Positions 25,548 through 34,536 of a DNA stretch of 64,000 nucleotides are shown piece by piece. The notes beneath the pieces were generated by a model that was given only the letters and a program-made list of their open reading frames with translations, did not search any database and was not told the origin of the DNA. Each line of letters begins with the position of its first letter. The first letter of the stretch is position 1. The translations under genes and the position numbers were made by a program. Source of the stretch: Thermoleophilum album (GTDB lineage Bacteria; Actinomycetota; Thermoleophilia; Solirubrobacterales; Thermoleophilaceae); NCBI RefSeq assembly GCF_028867705.1, contig NZ_CP066171.1, positions 248,001 through 312,000 of the forward strand. Direction: 5' to 3'.

Positions 25548-26882
25548 ATGCCCCGACGCGTTCTTCGCCCCCGCGGCGCTGCCTACACCACCCGTGATCC
25601 GTTCGACGCCGTTCGGTCGCTCGCCAAAGCGCTCCTGTTGCAGTTTCCGTTTGCGCTTGTGCTCTGGCTTGTGTCGGGTGCGCCGGTCGCTGCGGCCGAG
25701 CGGGTGTGGCCGCTCGATGGCCCCGTCGTCCGTTCGTTCCTTGTCGCGAGCTCTCCCTACAGCAGCGGCCAGCACCGCGGCATCGACATCGCCGGGGCGC
25801 CCGGCGAGGCGGTGCGCGCGGCAGCGGCCGGCGTGGTCACGTACGCGGGGCGTGTAGCAAGGCAAGGGCTGGTGGTCACGGTGGCGCTGCCCGCGGGTGA
25901 GCTCGAGACGACATATCTCCATCTCGGTTCTTTGACCGTCGCGAAGGGGGACCGTGTCGATGCCGGTGAGACGATCGGCCGGCTTGCAAGCGAGCCGCCG
26001 CCGGGGAGCACGTACGTGCACTTGCACTTCGGGGTCCGCAAAGCCGGCGAGCGGCACCGCTACCTCGATCCTCTCGCCTTTCTCCCCGCGCGCCACGACG
26101 CTCCCGCGGCACCGCAGACGCCCGTCGGCGACACCCGCTCGCCGGTCCCGGCGGGGGTTCCAGACCGGGCGACCGGCGCACCCGGGCAGGCTCGCGAAGC
26201 GCCTACGCGGGACGTACCTGCCGCGGTGCCCACCGTCGACGGGGGCGGTGCACAGCGGAACCGCTCGGCACGTCGCTCGAGAGCTGCCCACCGCGCTGTC
26301 GAACGGTCCGCAGCCCCACCCCGGCAGCAGGTGCGCGCCGCCCGCCCGCGTCCGCTTCGTGCGGCTCTGCGCGGCGGTCGGTCGGTGTCGCCTGCCGCGC
26401 GCCTGTCGCGCCCGCGCGAGCGGGGTACGCCGGGGCTCGCGTCCGGAACACGACCCAGGCTGCGCGCCACCGTGCCACCGGTACGCGAACGGGGTAGCGG
26501 CAGCCCAGCCCGGGGCGTGCACGGCGGCGGTAGCGAGCTGCGATCGCGGACGGTCCGTCCCGGAGCGGTAGCGGGGACAGTGCGCGGTCGCCGAGAGGCC
26601 GGCACGCGCGCGCACGGCACGGCAGTGCCCAAAGCGCTCGTAGCGCTGGCTGGCGCGCTGCTCGTGGCGCTGGCCCTCGTGCGCACTCGTCCTGCCCGAC
26701 CGCGGTCGGCGGATAGCATCGACGCGGATGGCCTACTACGTCACGACGCCGATCTACTACGTCAACGCCGAACCCCATCTGGGCCACGCCTACACCACGA
26801 TCGCTGCCGACGTTCTGGCCCGCCACATGCGCCAGCGCGGCGAGGAAGTGTTCTTTCTCACGGGCACGGACGAGCACGGTGA
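25548..26882 (+). CDS. M23-family peptidoglycan endopeptidase with long basic tail
   Basis: Zinc metallopeptidase acting on cell-wall peptides. A signal or anchor helix (about 28-48, LLLQFPFALVLWLVSGAPVA) precedes the LytM domain at about 60-175. HRGIDIAG holds the first two metal ligands and TYVHLHFG the HxH pair, so the site is complete. Residues 185-355 are Pro/Arg/Ala-rich and low complexity, followed by a second hydrophobic helix (PKALVALAGALLVALALV). The frame stays open 155 bases into metG; the last 50 or so residues are probably not real, and a frameshift in the tail is possible. In other actinobacteria a resuscitation factor gene sits in this cluster. Confidence 0.8.
   Translation: MPRRVLRPRGAAYTTRDPFDAVRSLAKALLLQFPFALVLWLVSGAPVAAAERVWPLDGPVVRSFLVASSPYSSGQHRGIDIAGAPGEAVRAAAAGVVTYAGRVARQGLVVTVALPAGELETTYLHLGSLTVAKGDRVDAGETIGRLASEPPPGSTYVHLHFGVRKAGERHRYLDPLAFLPARHDAPAAPQTPVGDTRSPVPAGVPDRATGAPGQAREAPTRDVPAAVPTVDGGGAQRNRSARRSRAAHRAVERSAAPPRQQVRAARPRPLRAALRGGRSVSPAARLSRPRERGTPGLASGTRPRLRATVPPVRERGSGSPARGVHGGGSELRSRTVRPGAVAGTVRGRREAGTRAHGTAVPKALVALAGALLVALALVRTRPARPRSADSIDADGLLRHDADLLRQRRTPSGPRLHHDRCRRSGPPHAPARRGSVLSHGHGRAR
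26714..26719 (+). promoter_or_regulatory. -10 box of metG, leaderless geometry
   Basis: TAGCAT ends eight bases before ATG 26728. It lies inside the open frame of the M23 gene. Confidence 0.5.
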
Positions 26883-28242
26883 GCCCGTCGCGCAGGCAGC
26901 CGAGCGACAGGGCGTCTCGCCGCGCGAGCTCGCCGACCGCAACTCGGAACGGTTTCGCGAGCTGGCACGGGCTGTCGGTGCCACCAACGACTTTTTCATC
27001 CGCACCACCGACGCCCCCCACGAGCACAAGGTCCAGGAGCTTGTGCAGCGCATCTACGACAACGGCTACGTCTACCGTGGCTCGTACGAGGGTTGGTACT
27101 GCCCACGCTGCGCCGACTTCAAGACCGCGAGCGAACTCGCCGAAGGCAACCGCTGTCCGATCCACCTCGTCGAGCTCGAGCGCGAGCGGGAAGAGAACTG
27201 GTTCTTCCGGCTCTCTGCGTTCCAGGAGCCGCTCGAGAAGCTTTTCCGCGAGCGTCCCGACTTCGTCAAGCCGGAGGCCAAGTACAACGAGGCGCGCGCC
27301 TTCATCGAACAGGGCTTGCAGGACCTGTCGCTGTCGCGCGCCCGCCTCACGTGGGGCGTGCCGGTGCCATGGGACCCGACGCAGGTGATCTACGTCTGGG
27401 TCGACGCTCTCTTCAACTACTACACCGCCCTCACCTATGCCCGCCCTGGCGAGGATCTCGCACGAACCTTCTGGCCGCCGACTGTCCACCTGATCGCGAA
27501 GGACATCCTCAAGTTCCACGCCGTCATCTGGCCTGCGCTGCTGCTCGCCGCGGGGCTCGAACTGCCCCGGCGAATCTTCACGCACGGGTACCTGTTGATG
27601 GACGAGCACAAGATGTCGAAGTCGCTCGGCAACGTGATCGATCCGTTCCAGGTGATCGACACCTTCGGTTCCGACGCGCTCCGCTTCTACCTCCTGCGCG
27701 AAGTGACGTTCGGGCAGGACGGATCGATCTCGCCCGAAGGGTTCGAGACGCGCTACACGACCGAGCTCGCCAACGAGCTCGGCAACCTCGCCAGCCGCAC
27801 GATCGCGATGGTCGAGCGCTACCGCGCTGGGCGTGTTCCCGCCGGCAGCGTCGAACGTGGCTTGACGGAGTCCTTCGCGAACCTGCCCGAGACCGTGGCT
27901 CGGCGGCTCGACGACATCGACGTGAGCGGCGCGCTCGACGAGATCTGGCGGCGGGTCAAGCTCCTCAACCGATACGTGCAGGACCGGCGCCCCTGGGAGC
28001 TCGCCAAACAGGGCAACGACGGTGCGCTCGACGACGTGCTTTACGGGCTCGTCGACGGGTTGCGGGTGGTCGCGATTCTCGCCGCGCCGTACCTGCCCGA
28101 CGCCAGCGCGCGCCTCTTGCGCGCCCTGGCTTCCGAGAACGACGGTCTCGCCGAAGCGAAGCTCGGCGCGGGCGCTGCGGGTCGTTCGGTCGCGAGCGTC
28201 GGCCAGTTGTTCCCGCGCGTCGCGGGGGCGCCTGCTGGATGA
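26728..28242 (+). CDS. metG: methionyl-tRNA synthetase
   Basis: Charges tRNA-Met. Class I signature HLGHAYTT near residue 17 and KMSKS at 295-299. The zinc/knuckle insert reads CPRC followed by CPIH, the single-knuckle form. 504 residues, with no C-terminal EMAP-like tRNA-binding domain, as in the short bacterial form. It begins within the apparent 3' end of the M23 frame and is followed by tatD through an ATGA overlap. Confidence 0.97.
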   Translation: MAYYVTTPIYYVNAEPHLGHAYTTIAADVLARHMRQRGEEVFFLTGTDEHGEPVAQAAERQGVSPRELADRNSERFRELARAVGATNDFFIRTTDAPHEHKVQELVQRIYDNGYVYRGSYEGWYCPRCADFKTASELAEGNRCPIHLVELEREREENWFFRLSAFQEPLEKLFRERPDFVKPEAKYNEARAFIEQGLQDLSLSRARLTWGVPVPWDPTQVIYVWVDALFNYYTALTYARPGEDLARTFWPPTVHLIAKDILKFHAVIWPALLLAAGLELPRRIFTHGYLLMDEHKMSKSLGNVIDPFQVIDTFGSDALRFYLLREVTFGQDGSISPEGFETRYTTELANELGNLASRTIAMVERYRAGRVPAGSVERGLTESFANLPETVARRLDDIDVSGALDEIWRRVKLLNRYVQDRRPWELAKQGNDGALDDVLYGLVDGLRVVAILAAPYLPDASARLLRALASENDGLAEAKLGAGAAGRSVASVGQLFPRVAGAPAG

Positions 28243-29069
28243 GCGACCCCCGTTCGCGGCAAGCGAGCCGATCTGCGACCGGCGAGTCGACCGACGGCGC
28301 GCTGAGCACGCCGCTCGCGCTCGTCGACACCCACTGCCACCTCGATCTCTGCGAGGGCGATGCCGCCTCGGTGGTGCAACGGGCGCGAGAGGCGGGTGTC
28401 GAACGTATCGCGACGGTCGCGATCGAACCAGCCGGCGCTGGCGCAGCGCTCGAGCTCGCCACGGCCCACCCGGAAGTGCACGCGATCGTCGGCTGCCACC
28501 CCAACAGCGCGTCGGCGCTCGACGACGCTGCTCTCGCGCAGCTCGCCGACAGTGCACGCCACGCGCGCGTCGTTGCGATCGGCGAGACCGGGCTCGACTA
28601 CTACCGTGAGCGCGCTCCGCGCGCCACGCAGGTCGCCGCTTTCCGCGCCCAGCTCGAGCTGGCGCGCGAGCTTCAGCTTCCGGTCGTCGTGCACGCCCGT
28701 GCCGCAAGCGACGACACGCTGCGCGTACTCGCCGACCACGACAGCGCGACCCCGGTCGTGCTCCACTGTTTCGGGATGCCGGAGCGGGTCGGCGAGTGCA
28801 TCGAACGTGGCTACTACTGCTCGTTCGCCGGCAACGTCACCTACCGGAACGCCCGCGATCTGCAAGCAGCTGCTCGGCAGGTGCCCGACGAGCTCTTGCT
28901 CGCTGAGACCGACGCTCCCTTCCTGAGCCCGCAACCGCTCAGAGGGCGGCCCAACGAGCCGGCCAACGTCGCCCACACCGTGGCGACGCTCGCCGCGCTG
29001 CGCGGCGACGATCCCGCACGGCTCGCGCGACAGATCGCCGACAACGCGCGGCGAGTGTTCGGCTGGTGA
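28239..29069 (+). CDS. tatD: TatD-family metal-dependent deoxyribonuclease
   Basis: The amidohydrolase-fold motif DTHCHLD near residues 30-36 gives the first metal ligands; GETGLDYYR, VVHAR, LHCFG and ETDAPFL follow in the usual order. 276 residues is typical. Members act as 3'-5' DNA exonucleases or D-aminoacyl hydrolases in DNA repair and turnover. The start is ATG 28239 in the metG stop and the end overlaps rsmA (GTGA), so it is a middle gene of the operon. Confidence 0.94.
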   Translation: MSDPRSRQASRSATGESTDGALSTPLALVDTHCHLDLCEGDAASVVQRAREAGVERIATVAIEPAGAGAALELATAHPEVHAIVGCHPNSASALDDAALAQLADSARHARVVAIGETGLDYYRERAPRATQVAAFRAQLELARELQLPVVVHARAASDDTLRVLADHDSATPVVLHCFGMPERVGECIERGYYCSFAGNVTYRNARDLQAAARQVPDELLLAETDAPFLSPQPLRGRPNEPANVAHTVATLAALRGDDPARLARQIADNARRVFGW

Positions 29070-30178
29070 CCGCTCGTCGAGATCGCGTCGTCGGTGCCGG
29101 CGCTCCCGCCCGAAAGCGCGACCCCGGCGCGGCCGCTCCCGCCCGAAAGCACGGCCCCGACGCGGACGGGTCCGCCCTAAAACGCGACCCAGGCGCCGGC
29201 GTTTCCACCCGAGCGCCCGCGGCTCGTGGGGCGACGCTCGCCGACTGGACGCGGGCGACGCTGGCGGAGCTCGGTATCGCACCCAAGCGACGGCGCGGCC
29301 AGAACTTCCTCGTCGACCGCAACCTGCGTGACGCGATCCTCGACGACGCCGCTGTCGGCGGTGACGATGTCGTGCTCGAAGTGGGCGGCGGGCTGGGCGT
29401 GCTGAGCGGCGAGCTCGCCCGGCGAGCGCGCTTCTTGCACGTGGTCGAGATCGAACCACGTCTCGCCGACTACCTCGCTGGCGTCCTCCCGGCCGGCAAG
29501 GCGCGCGTCTGGCGCCGCGACGCGCTCGAGCTCGACGCGGCGCTGCTCGAGCCGCGGCCGACGCGAATAGTCGCCAACCTGCCCTACGCCGTCGCCCAGA
29601 CGTTCCTGGTCGCCTCTCTGACCGCGTTTCCCGAAGTGCGACACTGGTTCGTGATGGTGCAGCTGGAAGTGGCCGAGCGGCTCGCGGCGCCCCCAGGGAC
29701 ACGCCTTCGGGGAACAGCGTCGGCGCTTGTGCAGGCGGCCTGCGACGTGCGCATCGAGCGCAAGCTGCCACCTGACGTGTTCCTTCCCCGCCCGCGCGTC
29801 TGGTCGGCGCTTTTGCGGCTAGAGCGCGTGCGTCCGCCGCTCGACGAGCGCGCGGTCCGGCTCGTGCGAGCCGGGTTCGCGCACCGCCGCAAGCCGCTAG
29901 CCAACGCGCTTTCGCGCGCAGGCGTCGTCGGCGCCGCCGACCGCGCGCGCGTGCGCGACGCGCTCGCCGCCCTCGGCTACCCGCCCGACGCCCGCGCCGA
30001 GGCGCTCGCCGCCGATGCGTGGCGACGCCTCGCCGACAAGCTCGCTGGCGCCGGCCCAGAGCGCCAGCGCGGCGGCCCACGAGCCGCGAGCTCTGGCGCA
30101 GCGTCCGCGACCGGCGAGGGCGCTGGGCGGGGTGGGACCCGACAAGGGCTCGACGGGAGCGACCACCCGGGTGCGTGA
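29066..30178 (+). CDS. rsmA: 16S rRNA dimethyladenosine transferase
   Basis: Dimethylates A1518 and A1519 of 16S rRNA late in small-subunit assembly. The Rossmann core starts at KRRRGQNFLVDRN; VLEVGGGLGVLSGEL is the SAM loop, IEPRLADYL binds the ribose, and NLPYAVAQ is the catalytic NLPY motif. At 370 residues it is long for the family (about 270-290). The extra length is an N-terminal tract of three 11-residue repeats (about residues 12-45) and a Gly/Ser-rich tail of about 40. GTG 29066 overlaps the tatD stop; a start nearer the core is possible but no better signal exists. Confidence 0.93.
   Translation: MTARRDRVVGAGAPARKRDPGAAAPARKHGPDADGSALKRDPGAGVSTRAPAARGATLADWTRATLAELGIAPKRRRGQNFLVDRNLRDAILDDAAVGGDDVVLEVGGGLGVLSGELARRARFLHVVEIEPRLADYLAGVLPAGKARVWRRDALELDAALLEPRPTRIVANLPYAVAQTFLVASLTAFPEVRHWFVMVQLEVAERLAAPPGTRLRGTASALVQAACDVRIERKLPPDVFLPRPRVWSALLRLERVRPPLDERAVRLVRAGFAHRRKPLANALSRAGVVGAADRARVRDALAALGYPPDARAEALAADAWRRLADKLAGAGPERQRGGPRAASSGAASATGEGAGRGGTRQGLDGSDHPGA
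29101..29199 (+). repeat. three 33-base tandem repeats in rsmA 5' end
   Basis: Units begin at 29101, 29134 and 29167. The first two share CGCTCCCGCCCGAAAGC exactly; the third has diverged (CGGGTCCGCCCTAAAAC). Each encodes 11 residues of the type GAPARKRDPGA, so repeat loss or gain keeps the frame. Confidence 0.8.
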
Positions 30179-30197
30179 GGGAAAGCGGGTATATGTC

Positions 30198-31274
30198 GTG
30201 AGTGCGGATGGCGGGGGAGCGCAAGTGACAGGGGCGGCGCGGCGCGCGGGGCTCGGTGGTCACTACACGGGGTTTGCCGCACCCCGCAGGCTGCGCGAAC
30301 AAGCGCCGGCGAAACTGAACTTGCTGTTGCGGGTCGGTCGCGCGCGCGCCGACGGGATGCACCCGCTCGTCTCGGTGTTCGCCCGGCTCGAGCTCGCCGA
30401 CACCGTCGAGATCGAGCTCGACCCTGCGCTAGCCGAGGACGTCGTTGTCTGTCCGGGGGTGGCAGGCGAGAACCTCGTCGCGCGCGCACTGCAAGCACTG
30501 CGCGGCCTGCTTCCGACGCTGCCGCCGCTGCGTGCCACGATCGACAAGCGCATACCCGTGGCAGCCGGGCTCGGCGGCGGTTCGGCCGACGCAGCGGCCG
30601 CCCTGCGCGCCGCGCTGGCGTTAGCGCGCGATGCGCTGGGGCGCAGCGCGGCGGGGGCAAGCGCCGAAACGCCAAGCCCCCTCGCCACCACCGGGCAGCG
30701 CGCGGCCTTTGTGGAAAGCGAAGAACTCGCGAGGCTCGCTCTCGCGCTCGGCGCGGACGTGCCCTCCCAGCTCGAACCACGACACTTGTTGGTGTGGGGG
30801 GTGGGCGAGCATTTCGAGCCGCTCACGCTGCCGCCGCTCGCGGTCGTGCTCGTGCCGCACACGCACGGTCTCGCCACCGCGCACGTCTACCGGGAGTTCG
30901 ACCGTCGCCATCCGCAACCGCCCCCGCTGCCCGACCTGGACACGGTGCGGGCGCTCTTCGCCACAGCTAGCCCCGAGCAGATCGCCGCCGCCGTCGCCAA
31001 CGACCTTGCGCCCGTCGCTGCCGCCCTGGTGCCCGAGATCGCGGTGGCCCTCGATGCCGTGCGCAGAAGCGGTGCGCTCGCTGCCTCTGTGTCAGGATCG
31101 GGACCGACCGTCTTCGGTCTCTACCGTTCCCGTGCTGAGGCCCGCACTGCGGCCGCTGCGCTGCGGGCCGAGCTGCCGAGCGGTTTCGAGGAGCCGATAG
31201 TGACCGCCATCGCCGATCGATCGACGCCGGCGCCCGCCCTGTCGGTGCAGGGAGGGACAGCGGGGTGCGCGTAG
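30198..31274 (+). CDS. ispE: 4-diphosphocytidyl-2-C-methyl-D-erythritol kinase
   Basis: GHMP kinase of the MEP isoprenoid pathway. APAKLNLLLRV holds the substrate lysine, PVAAGLGGGSADAAAAL is the ATP phosphate loop, and SGSGPTVFGLY is motif 3. About 358 residues, longer than the usual 280-310 because of an N-terminal leader and a low-complexity insert after the ATP loop (around 150-180). GTG 30198 is chosen because it follows a GAGGGAAAG ribosome-binding site. The end overlaps the DedA-PAP2 gene. Confidence 0.93.
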   Translation: MSADGGGAQVTGAARRAGLGGHYTGFAAPRRLREQAPAKLNLLLRVGRARADGMHPLVSVFARLELADTVEIELDPALAEDVVVCPGVAGENLVARALQALRGLLPTLPPLRATIDKRIPVAAGLGGGSADAAAALRAALALARDALGRSAAGASAETPSPLATTGQRAAFVESEELARLALALGADVPSQLEPRHLLVWGVGEHFEPLTLPPLAVVLVPHTHGLATAHVYREFDRRHPQPPPLPDLDTVRALFATASPEQIAAAVANDLAPVAAALVPEIAVALDAVRRSGALAASVSGSGPTVFGLYRSRAEARTAAAALRAELPSGFEEPIVTAIADRSTPAPALSVQGGTAGCA

Positions 31275-32962
31275 CTGGCTACGCGCTCGCCGCGCTGCTC
31301 GTAGCAGCTGTGGTGCCGCTCCGGCGGCGCCTCGGCTGGCCCGCTGCGCTCGCCGCGCTCGTCGCGGCAGCGGCAGTGGTCGTGGTGGCGAGCGGTTTGC
31401 TCCCGCACCCGCCAGATCCCAAAAAGCTGATCCGCGACACCGCGCAGGCGCTCGGGCCCTGGTCGTACCTGCTCGTCGGAACGCTCGCCTTCCTCGAGAC
31501 GGGAGCTTTCGTCGGCCTCGTCGTTCCTGGCGAAACAGTGGTGATCGTCGGCGGTGTCATCGCCGGCCAGGGTGAGATCGACCTGCTGCTGCTGATCGGG
31601 GTGACGTGGTTCGCAGCGATCGCCGGCGACAGCGTTTCCTTCCTGCTCGGCCGCAAGCTCGGGCGGCCGTTCGCGCTCAAGCACGGGGGACGCTTCCGAA
31701 TCACCGAGGAGCGCCTAGAGCAGGTCGAGCGCTACTTCGATCGCCACGGCGGCAAGACGATCCTGATCGGGCGCTGGATCGGCGTGGTGCGCGCACTCGC
31801 TCCCTTCATCGCCGGGTCTTCACAGCTTCCCTACAGCCGTTTCATCCCCTACAGCGTGATCGGCACCGGCATCTGGTCGACGACGTTCTGCGTGCTCGGT
31901 TTCGTTTTCTGGCACTCCTTCGACACCATCGCGAGCCTGGCGAGCCGTGCGACCGCCGCCTTCGGGATGCTGGTGGCGCTCGTCGTCGCGACGATCGTCG
32001 CTTACCGCCTACTGCGGCAAGAAGAGCGGCGGCAGCGGCTGCTGTTGGCGCTGGCGCGAGCGAGCGCGCGGCCGTACGCCGGCGCGCCGCTGCGCGTCGC
32101 GGCACGCCTGTGGGTGCGCGTGTTGCTGCCCAGCGGCCGCGTGCTCGCACCGCGCGTGCGTTTCCTGGTCGACCGCCTCACGCCGGGCGATCTCGGTCTC
32201 GAGTTCACGACGCCGGTCGCGATCGCCGGAGCTGGCGCCTACGTGCTGACCCTGGAAGCGACGCGCGTCGCTGCCACACCCGGCGCGAGCAGGCTCGACG
32301 AACTCGCCGCCGAGGCTGCCGCCGACCTGCATTCGGCCCTGCTCGTCGACGTCGCCAAGGTCGTCACCGACCTCGGCGGCCCCACGATCGTGCTCGGGGT
32401 ATTGGCGTTCGCCGTCGTGCTGCTTGTCGCTCGTCGCCGCTGGGCTGACGCGGCGGCGCTGGCGCTCGGGGCGGTGGTGCTGGTCGTCGCGGTGGATCTC
32501 CTCAAGGACGCGATCGCCCGGCCGCGGCCTCTCGGCGGCCACGACGCCGTCGAAGGTTCGGCGTTCCCGAGCGGGCACGCCGCTTACGCAACGGCCTGGG
32601 TGGCCGTCGCCGTGGTGGCGGCACGGGCGGTGCCCGGGCTCGCGCACGGAGCAGCGCTCGTCGCTAGCGGTGTCGCGATCTGCGTGGTCGTCGGTCTGAC
32701 ACGCATCTATCTCGGCGTTCACTATCTCTCCGACGTGGTAGCTGGCTGGGCGCTCGGTGCCACCGCATTCGGCGGTGTGGCCGCCGTCTTCGTGCTCGCG
32801 TCGCATCTGCGCACGCGGCGCGGCGCGTTGGGCGTGGCTGGCGGTGCGCGCGCGTCGGAAACCGGGTCCAGCACAGGAAAGCAACCGGTCGTCGACAGCG
32901 GCCCGCCGCCAACACCGGCCGCCGAGAGTTCGCCCCCTGCGAGCGCGCGGGCGCCGCGGTGA
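31265..32962 (+). CDS. DedA (VTT) - PAP2 phosphatase fusion
   Basis: 565-residue membrane protein with two enzyme-like halves. About 55-235 is a DedA/VTT domain (GETVVIVGG.. and GRWIGVVRALAPFIAG), a family linked to undecaprenyl-phosphate or phospholipid flipping. About 365-525 is a PAP2 phosphatase: KDAIARPRP, PSGHAAYATA and LTRIYLGVHYLSDVVAG keep the catalytic Lys, Arg and two His. The combination suggests dephosphorylating a polyprenyl or lipid pyrophosphate and recycling the carrier, consistent with ispE just upstream. A disordered Pro/Ser-rich tail ends it. Exact lipid unknown. Confidence 0.9.
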   Translation: MRVAGYALAALLVAAVVPLRRRLGWPAALAALVAAAAVVVVASGLLPHPPDPKKLIRDTAQALGPWSYLLVGTLAFLETGAFVGLVVPGETVVIVGGVIAGQGEIDLLLLIGVTWFAAIAGDSVSFLLGRKLGRPFALKHGGRFRITEERLEQVERYFDRHGGKTILIGRWIGVVRALAPFIAGSSQLPYSRFIPYSVIGTGIWSTTFCVLGFVFWHSFDTIASLASRATAAFGMLVALVVATIVAYRLLRQEERRQRLLLALARASARPYAGAPLRVAARLWVRVLLPSGRVLAPRVRFLVDRLTPGDLGLEFTTPVAIAGAGAYVLTLEATRVAATPGASRLDELAAEAAADLHSALLVDVAKVVTDLGGPTIVLGVLAFAVVLLVARRRWADAAALALGAVVLVVAVDLLKDAIARPRPLGGHDAVEGSAFPSGHAAYATAWVAVAVVAARAVPGLAHGAALVASGVAICVVVGLTRIYLGVHYLSDVVAGWALGATAFGGVAAVFVLASHLRTRRGALGVAGGARASETGSSTGKQPVVDSGPPPTPAAESSPPASARAPR

Positions 32963-32972
32963 GGTCGTACCG

Positions 32973-33191
32973 GTGGGGCTCGGGCGGATCGAGATCGCGT
33001 TGCTGCTGGCGGCCGCCGTCGTCGTAGTGGCCTACGTGATCTACGTCCTCCAACCGGCGGTCACGAGCTACGAACGAACGTGGCAGCGGGCCGCGGCAGC
33101 CTTCCTCACCCTCTACATCCTCGTGACCTTGCTCGCGATCGGGGGCCTCGCGGGCTTGCTCGTCGTCTGGTTCTACGACCGCTGGGCGTGA
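32973..33191 (+). CDS. small two-helix membrane protein
   Basis: 72 residues from GTG 32973: a first hydrophobic helix (about 7-26), a short loop with TSYERTWQR, and a second helix (about 43-66) ending in WFYDRW. No family recognised. It starts 10 bases after the DedA-PAP2 gene and ends one base before the PucR-like gene, so it belongs to the same transcript. The hydrophobic pattern and tight spacing support it as real. Confidence 0.65.
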   Translation: MGLGRIEIALLLAAAVVVVAYVIYVLQPAVTSYERTWQRAAAAFLTLYILVTLLAIGGLAGLLVVWFYDRWA

Positions 33192-33192
33192 G

Positions 33193-34434
33193 ATGGAGAT
33201 GAGTGGGCCGGCCGCCCGCGACGGTCTGGCGGGCCTCGCGGCGGTATCAGAGATGATCGAGGCGGGGGCCGGTCTATCGGCGGTCGCCCGCGCTGCGTCG
33301 CGCGCCCTCGGCGCGAGCCTGCTGGTCGCTGACGAGCGCGGCGCACCGCTCGTCGTCGCATCGGCATCGAGCGCGGAAGAGCGCGCGCTGCGCGCGGCGA
33401 GCGAGGAGGTGGAGCGCGTCGCGCTGCGCGTCGCCGACCGCACGGTGGGCGAGCTGCGGCTGCGCTACCGCCGCCAACCGGCGGCCCCTGAGATCGTGCG
33501 CGCGATCGCGGCACTGATCGCGCTCGAGGTCGAGCGTGGCGCGGCGCCCGACGCCGCCAGCGAGCGATCGGCGCGCCAACTCGTCGCGGCGCTCGCCTCC
33601 GGCGACGAGCACGGTGTCGAGCGCGCGCTTGCGGCGCTCCAAGTCGACCTCGCTGGCGGGGCAACGGTCCTGCTGTTGCGCGCCCGTCCCCCGTCGGCCG
33701 AGACTGGCGACTGGCGCGAGCGTTTGCGGAGAGCTGTCGCGCGCACCGTGCGGGCCACGGTCCGCGGCAGCGTGGCGGCGCCGCTGCCGGCCGAGCGCGG
33801 GCGCGAGCGCACGAGCGAGCAGATCGTGCTGTTGGTTCCGGGCGCACCCTCTCGCGACAACGGGGAGCGGGTGCGGCGAGCGCTCTACGCCGAGCTCGAA
33901 GCTTCGTTCCCCGGCTACAGCCACGCGCTCGGAATAAGTCGGCCGGCAGACAGCCCGGGCGGGCTTGCGCGCGCGCTGCGCGAAGCGGAGCTCGCCGCCA
34001 ACGTCGCCGAGGCGCACGGCGAGCGCGAGCTCGCCTTCGACGACACCGGTTCCTACCGACTGCTATTGCCGGCGCTCGCCAACGACGCCACCGAGCTCGA
34101 GCGCTTCTACCGCGAAACGATCGCCCCGATAGCCGCCTACGACGAGCAGTACGAAACCGAACTCGTGCGCACGCTCGAGACCTTTCTCGAGCTCGACGGC
34201 AGCTTCGCGCGCACCGCCGAGCGCCTCTACACCCACCGCCACACGATCCGCTACAGGCTCGAGCGGGTGCGCGAACTGACCGGGCTCGATGTGGCGTCGA
34301 GCGAGGGACGCGAGCGGCTGTCGCTAGGTCTGAAAGCGATGCGCGTGCTGGGCATCGTTCCGCCTGGCGGACCTGCCCATGAGCCGGGCGCGGCCGCCGG
34401 ACGCGTGCCACGCGGCGGCGACGGACGCGACTGA
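33193..34434 (+). CDS. PucR/CdaR-type transcriptional regulator
   Basis: 413 residues. The N-terminal half looks like a degenerate GAF-type sensor (about 15-120: SLLVADERGAPLVV..). The C-terminal third is a PucR helix-turn-helix (about 330-390), with LETFLELDGSFARTAERLY and THRHTIRYRLERVRELTGLD, the family hallmark. Relatives control use of purines, sugar acids or other nitrogen and carbon sources. It precedes the nitrate reductase gene by 102 bases on the same strand, making that gene the obvious candidate target. ATG 33193 or the second ATG two codons on. Confidence 0.85.
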   Translation: MEMSGPAARDGLAGLAAVSEMIEAGAGLSAVARAASRALGASLLVADERGAPLVVASASSAEERALRAASEEVERVALRVADRTVGELRLRYRRQPAAPEIVRAIAALIALEVERGAAPDAASERSARQLVAALASGDEHGVERALAALQVDLAGGATVLLLRARPPSAETGDWRERLRRAVARTVRATVRGSVAAPLPAERGRERTSEQIVLLVPGAPSRDNGERVRRALYAELEASFPGYSHALGISRPADSPGGLARALREAELAANVAEAHGERELAFDDTGSYRLLLPALANDATELERFYRETIAPIAAYDEQYETELVRTLETFLELDGSFARTAERLYTHRHTIRYRLERVRELTGLDVASSEGRERLSLGLKAMRVLGIVPPGGPAHEPGAAAGRVPRGGDGRD

Positions 34435-34523
34435 GCGCTGGCGCGCCGGACCGCGGCCGACGCGTACACGGCGTCGGAGGCAGCTTCTACCGATCGTCGA
34501 ACGGCGAGCGCTCGCGCCGCTCG

Positions 34524-34529
34524 TAGGGT
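34524..34529 (+). promoter_or_regulatory. -10 box of nitrate reductase gene, leaderless geometry
   Basis: TAGGGT ends seven bases before GTG 34537. Confidence 0.5.
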
Positions 34530-34536
34530 CGGGCCG

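Noticed and set aside
26203-28707. 834-residue minus-strand frame opposite the M23 gene, metG and tatD
   Set aside because: Low-complexity Arg-rich translation without domains; metG and tatD on plus are certain.
28041-30362. 773-residue minus-strand frame opposite metG, tatD, rsmA and ispE
   Set aside because: Same GC-frame artefact; no start signal, no motifs.
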